Of a stretch of 64,000 nt of DNA, positions 41,401 through 51,700 are shown one piece after another. Numbering within the stretch: position 1 is the stretch's first letter; each line of letters opens with the position of its first letter. Position numbers and translations under genes: made by a program. The stretch spans positions 49,314,703 through 49,378,702 of the forward strand of contig NC_132881.1 of the NCBI RefSeq assembly GCF_030463535.1. Direction: 5' to 3'. Source of the stretch: Salminus brasiliensis (taxonomy: Eukaryota > Chordata > Actinopteri > Characiformes > Bryconidae). Below the pieces are notes generated by a model. The model had not been told where the DNA came from, did no database searches, and saw only the letters and a list, made by a program, of their open reading frames with translations.

Positions 41401-44400
41401 TAAAAAGTAAAAAAAAAAAAAAGGGGGGGGGGGCAGTTCCACAAACCAAACACAGATCTACTGTAAGCCAGTCAGGTCTCCCTCCACACCTGAGTTCATG
41501 ATGGTTATCTGTGTGTTCAGGTCAGTGATCTGCTGGTCAGCATCCTGCAGGCTGGAATGGACCTGCTCCAGTTCGGCCTCCATCTTGGAGATCAGACAGA
41601 CAGACAGACGAACGTTGTTTTTAAATGGAACAGAGGTTTGATGGATTAGACAGATTTGTGAAAAGCACTTTCTCTTGATACCTTAAACTAGGAAGAGGAA
41701 GCTGGTGTAGCTTAATGCAGGAGAGAGTATGATGGGATGTAATCAATCCAAAATCAAAAAGCACTGACTAATAATATGCATGCAGCAGCAGAGGAGACTG
41801 CCTATGTTTATAATATTTACATTTTCAAATTTATTTAAGGTCTCACTATAAGTCAAAATCCAGAGAAAATTAATCATTTTAAGCATTTCATGACATTAGG
41901 TCAAATTATTGAAATGAAGCAGTATTCCAATATACTGTAAAAATGAAGAAAAAGATCATTTTTAAATAGTAAGGCAGAATTAAGAAAATGTGCACTTTGA
42001 GTCTGTAATAGTATCCAGAGGTAAACTGACAGAACTCAAAATATTAAGTCAAAGTTGATCAAATGACTCAAATGTATTTTGAGGAGTCAATTTATTGAGA
42101 AGTCAGAACTGATTAGTCATTATTGTGAGATACCAGGTAAAAATCTGGAGAAAATGAGTCAACATTATAAAAATACTATGTCAGAAGTAAGAAAATGAGT
42201 CTGCATTGAGACACTTAGTCAAAATAAAGAAATCATTATTTTTAAAGTACTACATCAAAATGAAAAAATGGACCACTAAGGTGTGAGGAAAACAAAGATT
42301 CAGAGTCAAAATTCAGGCAAACGGCTCTCCGTTAGGTTCTTGCCCTCACTGGCACTACTCAGCAGTATTAAAAGGGATTCAGTCAATACCACAGAAACGT
42401 TTTTTTTTGTTTTTGTTTTTTGGGGGGGGGGGGGGGGTACCTTTCCCTATTAGTACCAGGACAGAGGTTGTGAGTGTATGTCAGTAGTGTAGATTCACCT
42501 GAGCTTTTTCCTCTACAGCTCGGTCTCTCTCAGCCTGGTGCAGTTGGCTCTGCTCTATAGCCGCTGACGCCCTCTGCTGGAGCCTCTGCAGAACTGGGTT
42601 CGTCCTCTGCAGCAGCTGCTGTGCTTTATGGAGCTAAAACGGAAAAGAAAGGAATTCCGCACTGTGTTTCTTTTCATCAGATTCTGCTTTAAAGCCAGAA
42701 TATTCAGACGCTGGTTGTACCTCAGCTGATAACTGCTCATGATCATCCAGCTTCTCTCTCAGCAGGGCACTGGCAGCAGAGAGGGACTCCACATAGGACC
42801 TGTTGAGCTCAACCTAAATACAGAACACACAGCGATGCTTCAGTGAGAGGATTATTATTAGTATCCCACTGAAATCAGAATTCCACACCAGAATAAATCT
42901 AATCAAATTCTGTGAAAGGCTGTTAAGGGAAAAAAGTGCCGTTAGGAAACACTGTGTGGTATCCCCAGACATGGGTCAGTGCAAGCAGGGGTTAGGCTGA
43001 GTTCAGACAGTGGAGCATATCCTACTAAAAGGCCCTATATCCTTTGAAAAGTAGCAGAGTTCATGGGCTCCACTTGTTCCTCCACGGACTGAGCTGTTTT
43101 CTGCAGTGGACACTTGAGGATCAAGCTGTTGTGTCACTTTTCACAAGATAATCAGTCAAAAATAAGGTGGGAACCATAATCTGTTATGGTAGATACAGAG
43201 CTGCATGTTAGAGCCATTTATAGAAAATTCTGGGCCTGAAATGGATCCACATTCCCTTTCGTTTATTTAATTATTTTACATTATGACTCTTTTGTAAAGC
43301 TGCTCTGCAAAACTTTCAACAATGCAGACAGATATTTTGTGAAATACGCTCCACTATTTGAACCGAGTCCTAGTGGTGTGTGTGAGTGAGAGAGAGTGAG
43401 AGACTCACCAGTTGTGGGTAGGTGTGTGTTAGAGCAGCTGTGAGTTCCTGCTGGGATCCAAGGCTTTGCTGGAGTTCAGAAACCTGCTCAGAGTGATGGA
43501 CACGCAGTTGCTCCAACACCCGCAACACCTGTATAGACAAATACATATACACTGTGTGTTAACCTATCCATGCAGTGAACACACACACATACACACACAC
43601 AGGACAGTGAGGTGGGCAGTCGTCACTGCAGCACAGTGCTCTAACCACTGAGCCCAAGGCTGGTGCTAACTGCACTGAAGACTAAAATGTTTTGTGCATG
43701 ATTTGTGCATGACTGGCTCAGCAGTGTCTCATCTGGCTGCATTCTGTAGTCAAGGAGCTGCAAACAGCCTGAACATATGATCACAATATGATGTTCAGGC
43801 CGTATCGAGCGGCTCTATAGTAAGACAGAGTCAGTCTTTACCGTTTCTCTCTCCTGTAGAGCCTCCTCCATGCTCTGCTTCATACAGTCTCTCTCCTGCA
43901 GACACGCTTCACACTTCTCTGCCATCTTCCTCAGAGTGCCCATACACCGGCCATACAGAGCCTTCATTTCACCCACCTAAAGACAGACAGACCAGTTTGA
44001 GTAATGCTCCTTTTACAACTAATCATGAAAACTGAATTTCTCTCACTGTACCAAAATAAAGCAGTGGATCTTTGCTGTCACAAAAACCCTTTAGCTCCAG
44101 AACAGCAGCTTTACAGCAAGAGGAAAAGCTCCTTAACCTTCAATGGAAGGCAATGCTAATATATTTTATTCCAGGTCATTTTGGAGCATTTCTATTGGTC
44201 ACTTAATCATAACATTCTGATATAGTGGTTCTTTACATTGTGTCCAAAAAAGAAACAATATAAGCCCAGTTAAAGTCCCAAAACATACCCATCACACCCC
44301 AGGCTATATAACAAAAATTAAATACATTAATTTGTAAATGAATTAATAAATAAAATAATAATAAATAAAAGTAATAATAATAATAATAATAATTGTTGTG

Positions 44401-47400
44401 GTTAATATAATAATAAAACAATTTGTTTGCATTATTAAGAAAAATAATGATAACAACAACAACAATAATAATAATAATTTGGGTAATTTTGCCCATTTCA
44501 ACCGGTTCATAAACCTCAGTAAAAAGTAAGTGTGATGTATATCCTGTACCAATGAAACATCCATACCATAATGTTTTATTTTTAACTTCTCGCCCACGCT
44601 TACTCCTAACACCAGCAGAGAGCCTGCAGAATATGCTAGAATGAATCTACCGCAGGTGGAAATTAGATTGAAACATTCAAACCATCTTTTCAATATTGTA
44701 GTTTATATAGCCATGAATAACGTCTGGTGCTGGTTTAATGATAAATAGTGGAAAGACACGAGAGTGAGAGACTATATAAAGTGCTAACCGGTTTAGCTTT
44801 AAACCCTCACCTTCTCTTGGGCTCTTCAACTTAAAGGTGTTTAGCTGGTTTACCTGCTTGTACAGCATCTCCTGATCTTCATTAACGATGCTTTCAACCT
44901 GATGCAGGCTGCTCAGGGCCTCCACAGTGTTCGTCTTAACACTCGTCTGCAAAAGAGCCACAGATCCACATGCAGTGTTCACCCCGGCTCACCACTCAAA
45001 TCAACGTACATACACAGAGCCTGAAGCTAATCACAGAGGATGAATCACACAAGCAGAAACTCCTGCCTCCGTCCTACCATAGTGTTCCTCATCTGCTGCA
45101 TGGCGTGATGAAGACTCTGAAGAGTGTCCTGGTCTTCCTCCAGAGTTTGGATCCTCTCCAGCGCGCTGACATACAGCTCTCTGTACGGCCCAGTCTGACA
45201 AACACACACACGCACATCAGCTACCAGTTATGTTGCTCCTTGTGTAATATACTAGAGTAGTATTTTTTTGTTTTGCCATATAATTTCTGATCAACCAAAA
45301 CCAACATCCTGAACGATTAAATTAATTTGTAAAACTTCAAGAGATTTGAACGTATTGTAGACTGGAAATAAATGTTTATTTTTTATGAGAGTGTTTGTAC
45401 TCTCTAGGTTTAGAGTCGTTCTGTCCTGGTGGCTAAAACAGTGCATAGTGCTCCTCCTCATTAAATTCCTGATTCAGCTCCTCAGCTGATTAGAAAGGCC
45501 TGTGTGAGCTGAGCGCAGCTGAAAACGGCCCAGAAGGAGCAGAGCTGGGGTTTAACCTGTAGTTTAGTGTGTTTACAAACTGAGGAAAACTAATCAAAAC
45601 ACCTTATCCAGACACTGCTGTGTCATATCAAATCAAATTCTGTGTATCGTTACACCCCTACAATACAATAATTACATTACATTACACTAGAGATGCACCG
45701 ATCTGATATTAGGATCGGATATCGGTCCCGATATTACCAAAATCAGCTGGATCGGGTATCGGATAAATACATCCATGGAACTGATCATTTCACTTTAATT
45801 GGTCGGTGTGAGACTGAACTAAATGTTTACATGTTTGTAATTTTTGGTTGCTGCTTGTATGTTTGACCAAGTTACTTATTTATTCTCAGGTTCAGCTGCT
45901 AGATTTGATTGAGTTACTGTTTATGCGAAATACTTAAAAAATAAGATTGCTAACTGTTTGTGTGATACATATTTTCAGTTTTGGCTGAAACATTTTATTT
46001 ATTTTAATTTATTTTAAATGTTTGACCCCTTTTTTATTTTGAATTTGAATATTATGTCTTGCAAAATTGTATTTTAGTGACAATTAAATATCAATTAAGT
46101 ACATTTATATCAATGTTGTTTTACCAAGTTAGTAAAGTAATGTTTAAGTCAATCCTGATGCCTTCAGTCTCTCCCACATGGTGAGGTATACAGTTTATTC
46201 ATTCAACAATGGTATCGGATCGGTATATGCAAAGTTTATGTATCTGTATCAGAACTGAAAAAGCCGGATCGGTGCATCCCTAATGAACACCACCACCACA
46301 GAGGAGTTCAGCAGTTAGGCTACTGCTGTGATGCAGTAGCAGTCCACAGCAGATGGGATTAGGACGGCACTACTTTCAGCATAGTCACTGCAATGTGTGC
46401 AATAGTCACACCGCAGGACGTGCAATACCACTCAATACACATTTAATTAAATGTTGCATCTTCTTCTATTGTGCCCCTTTTCCAGTACAGAGCCACCAGA
46501 GGCAGATATCTACACAATAAAAATAAAAATAATAATAATAATAATTATTATTATTATTATAATTATTATAGTTCAGACAAAATCTGAAATTCCTATATTT
46601 TATTAATTTCGCAATAAATATCACAGAAAAACATTAGCAATAGCAAAGTCAGTTTTTATAATATCGGGCAGCCCTAGTTGGCACTGCACTGGGTGTGGTG
46701 TGTTGGGTCTTACCTGGCTTAGCTGTGTGTTCTCTGTCTGGACGAGCCGGTCTCTGAGCTCAGATGGAGCAGGGCCTGGCCCAGTCGTGCGAGCCTGAGT
46801 AGAGGAGAGCTGCTGGGACAGAACCTCCACCATGATGAGCGTAGATAACATCTTCTGCTCCAGCTCAGACCTGGACAGAGACTGCAGACTGCTGGGACTG
46901 ACGCTGTAGTGGGTGGGTGGAGAAAACGGACATTACAGAGGTTACTGTGTTTATTTATTTATTTATTTATATATAAAATTAAGTAATTTCACATTTTTAT
47001 TTCAAATGTACCACACAATACTTAAAGGAGGAAAAGCAACCTGCTTAACTGAAATGCTGTTTAAAGAACACATACTAATATATATTTGTGTTTTTAAATA
47101 AATTTGATCAGATTTTGCTCCCACTTTCTCCAAATAGGACCGCCAATTATCCAACCCCAACATACTCTCCCCCATCGCGCGATGCCCCTGATACTAGTGA
47201 CGGCGGACCAACACACGCCCCTTCTAACGCGTGCTGCTCATTTTCTGAACTGCAGCCGATGCACCATCATCAGGTACCCAACGCGCCTGGAGGGAAGCGC
47301 CGCATTCCAGGCTTCAATGCACCATTCGCAAACGCCAGCAACGGTCAGCACGGCAGCGAAGCAATAAGGGAAGAGAGCGCCATCTATCCACCCTGAAGAG

Positions 47401-48677
47401 AACAAGGCCAATTGTGCTCTCTAGGGCCCCTGCTGCCGAAGGCTAGCAGCATGACTGGGATTCGAACCAGCGACCCTCTGATCATAGCGACAGCGCCTTA
47501 GTCCACTGGACCACTCGCACAAAACTTTTATTTTTTGACCAATATCTGATCCAGCATTTTCTTCGGACTTCTGTCTGGTCCACATAACTGGTACTGGATA
47601 AGCATGCCTTCTACTGAACACCAACACAGCAACTACTAACTTACCTCCACAGCAGAGGGTCAGTAGAGGTGCACGCATCCGACACCTCCTTCACCACTTC
47701 CACCAGTGCGGACGTGTTCACGCTTCGTTCAGCCCACTGTACCGGTGTGGTCCACGCTGCGGCGCTGTGGCGTCCCACTGGAGTGGTGCCCACCTCAGCA
47801 TTGTGGCACTGGGCTGGTGCTGGCGTGGGAGGGGCTGCGATTTTTCCTGAAGCCAAAATAAGCAGCTCTGCCATCTGCCTCAGCTGCTGCTGGAGAGGAC
47901 CCTTACCCATAGCGGAGAAGTCCAACGCGGGGGCTTTCTCTTTCGGCCTCACAGACGCCTTTACTTCCCTGCGTTTATGAGGCTGTGCGGATGTGGGAGT
48001 GAGGGGTAAGGCAGTGGAGTTGAACTGGGGTGGAGGCAGGGGGCTTTCAGGGAGCTCGGGCCACAGACGGCTCTCTAGGTTTCCCTCACCGTGGCCCTGC
48101 AGATACAGATATACAAACACAAATGAGAGGCAGAGAACTCACTGGCCACTTTATGAGAAACCCCTATACTTGTACTTCTCTATTGGCCACTTTATTAGAA
48201 ACCCCTCCCTCGTACTTCTCTACTGGCCACTTTATTAGAAACCCCTAGCTTGTACTTATCTACTGGCCACTTTATTAGAAACCCCTAGCTTGTACTTATC
48301 TACTGGCCACTTTATTAGAAACCCCTAGCTTGTACTTCTCTATTGGCCACTTTATTAGAAACCCCTATACTTGTACTTCTCTATTGGACCCTTTATTAGA
48401 AACCCCTAGCTTGTACTTCTCTATTGGCCACTTTATTAGAAACCCCTAGCTTGTACTTATCTACTGGCCACTTTATTAGAAACCCCTAGCTTGTACTTAT
48501 CTACTGGCCACTTTATTAGAAACCCCTAGCTTGTACTTATCTACTGGCCACTTTATTAGAAACCCCTAGCTTGTACTTATCTACTGGCCACTTTATTAGA
48601 AACCTCTACATTGTGCTTTCACTTATTATATTATATAAAATTATATAATTATATATATATAATTATATAAAATTATA

Positions 48678-48761
<84 letters not shown>

Positions 48762-51700
48762 TAAAACACTGATTTTAAATGCGAGCTTGTATCGCCCACT
48801 CTTACCCGGAGGACGCTGCTGCTGAGAGCTTTGTTCCTGGGAGTTGAGGGGTCTTGCAGGGTCAGGGCACTCCACAGTTGACTGTGTACAGGCACGGCAT
48901 CACCGAGACACTCCTGAACGCTTTCAGCACGCATGACTTCAGACCCAGAGTGGACGCCACTCAGCCCCAGAGCACTGTCCCGCACTATACTGGCATCCGT
49001 TTCCACAGCAGCGTGTGGAACCTGCGAGCTCCGGGCATCAACGTTTCCATATTCAGTCACAGAATTCCCAACTGCTCGGGAATAAGACGACTGCGTGTGT
49101 TGAGCAGCCACATTTTGGGCCCTGGCATTTCCTAATTTCAGCCCAAGATTCTCCGCAGCCATGGCAACAGCAGCTTGGAAGTAGGAGGATTCTGCGTTTT
49201 GGGCTGGCACATTTTGGGCACTGATATTTTCCAAATCAGATCCAAAATTCCCATTAGCTATGGCAACAGCAGTTTGGGAACATGACGATTCTACATTTTG
49301 TGATCCGATGTTTTCTGACTCTGGCCCAAAAGTTCCTGCAGCCATGGCAACAGAAGCTTGGGAGCAAGATGACTGGGTATTTTGGACCAGAACATTTTGA
49401 TCACAGACGCTTACCAGTTCAGGCTCAAAATTCCCAGTAGCTATGGCAACAGCAGCTTGGGAATAACACAATTCAGCATTTTGGGCGCTGACATTTGCAG
49501 ATTCAGGCCCAAAATCCCCAGTGGCCATGGCAACAGCACCTTGACAGTGAGGGAATTCTGCTTTTTGGGCCAGCACATGGTTTTCTTCATTACTGGAGAC
49601 TGATTGTTGGACGCAGAGCTCTTGACAGTGCAGTGAAGAAGAGTGCTCACTCTGGGCACCAGTGTTTCTACATTCGGCCTCAATGCCAACATTAACTTGG
49701 CAGCAAGACGGTTCAGGGTTTTGGGTCAGCATGCTCTGGACATCAGTGTTTCCAGATTCAGCCTCAACATTTCCAGAAGCCATGCCAACATGAGCTTGCA
49801 GATGAGGTGACGTGCCACGTTCACCAACATCTGAGAAGGCTTCCTTCTTTTCTGGTGAAGACTGACAGGCAGTCAACTCAGGCTGATCTTCTCCGCATTG
49901 GTCTTCTTCATTATCAGAAGCTGACTGCTGGCTGAGGACATCCTGACCCTGTACAACATCTGTAGTTTGTAGCTCGGTTTCTCTGCAGTGTAGTGACAGA
50001 GAGTGCTGACAGCCACTCAAGGATCTGAGATCTTCCTCAGCTTCAGCATTTGTAGAGACTGACTGCTGGCTGAGGTCATCCTGACACTGTAAGGCAAAGC
50101 AAGGAGATCTCATTTATATGGAACACCTCACAGACAGAGGTCAATCAAAAGGTCTGTACATAAATATAAGTAGAAAAAAAAATGTCTGACCTCTGTTTTG
50201 GTCTTTGAACCATTAACCGCTTTCAAAGCACTCTTCAATTCTTAATCTATGCTTTTAAGAAGGATTTACTTCATGGCCAAAAGTATTGGGACACCTGCTC
50301 ATTCATTCATTGTTTCTTCTGAAATCAAGAGTATTAAAAGGAGTCTATCCTGCTTTTGTTGGAGTAACTGTCTCTCCTGTCCAGAAAAGAAGACTTTCAC
50401 AGCATTGCTGTGAGAATTTGATTGCATTCAGCAACAAGAACATTAGTGAGGTCAGGATGTTGGATGATGATCATCACCCCATCTCATCATCCCCAACTCA
50501 TCTCAATTAAAACTACTGGATGGAGCTCCTCCACCATAATTTCACAGTTCTTCCACTGCTCCACAGCTCCTCAATGCTGGGGGGCTTTATACCCCTCTAG
50601 CCCACACCTGGCATTATTAGGCAGCATGGAGCCAATAGGGTCATCTAGTTTATCTGCTCCAGAGAGTCCTATTCTATTGGCAGTACTACTTTACTGACTG
50701 TGCACAGAGGCACAATAGTAAATATTACAGGCACTGACTTTATGTTATGTGGGTTTATAAATATATGTTATATAGAGTTAATTACAGGTAGACACTCTCA
50801 CTCTCACTCGAAAGCAGAGAGGCACATGTATGGTTGTAGGATTTGAGTTCTTACTTCTGAACCCACCTTATTTTTACTATGACGAAGGCGAGAGGGGTTC
50901 TGGCTCTGGTCGGACAGCTCTGTGCCAGCAACCATCTCTTCAGGAACTAATGAATTCTCCAATTCAGACTTCAAACTCTGAGATCCATCAGATCCTCCAG
51001 GACTGGCAGTTCCAGAGCTTTGCAATTGGACAGAAGAAAGCTGTAGTCTGGAGTGATCTTCATTCTCAGAGATAACTGGCTCTGGAATTGATGGGTTGGT
51101 GGCTTCGCCTCTATGTACAACATCATCTTCAACACGACAGTAAAGGTGGTCGGCATGTTCACCTTCAGGGGACAAAGCTGCAGAGCTTTCTCCATCATTT
51201 TCATTCAAACCACAGGTGAACATTTGTGGGAGACCATCTACAGCCAGGTTCTTTAGTAGCATGGACATCTCAGACATGCCACGTGTATTCTCAAGCTCGA
51301 GCTCCACTCCTGAGAAGTTTAGCGATTTCAACGTGACGTCTCCATGTTCCTCCACTAGCTGCCTCAACACCGTGGAGATATCCGCGCTGGAAAGATGCTG
51401 GATGTGACCTGCATTAGAAAGCTTCTCAGAATGACAGTAGGGGTGATCAGTATGGCGGCTGGGAGACACTGGTAGCTCTGAGTGCTCTTCAGAAAGTTCA
51501 GATTCATTCCCAAAACTCTCAGCAGGATCTCCCAGTGGGGAGTCTTCAGCCAGAATTGAGCCACCTTGCATGACTGACCCGTCTGCAACCTCAATCTCTC
51601 CTCCTGGACAAGTGAAGGACTTAAAGGTGATGTCTGCCTGTTCTGTAGAAGAAGAAACTGTAGAAGTAATGTCAGCTTGACCTGCAGAGCAGACCTCATC

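Noticed and set aside
47088-47396. A 102-codon frame on the plus strand
   Set aside because: It is the antisense translation of a tRNA-derived SINE.
48641-48800. A Tyr-Ile-rich C-terminal extension of the spag5 repeat exon
   Set aside because: A donor at 48,806 restores phase with the next exon, and the frame beyond it is just the TA microsatellite.
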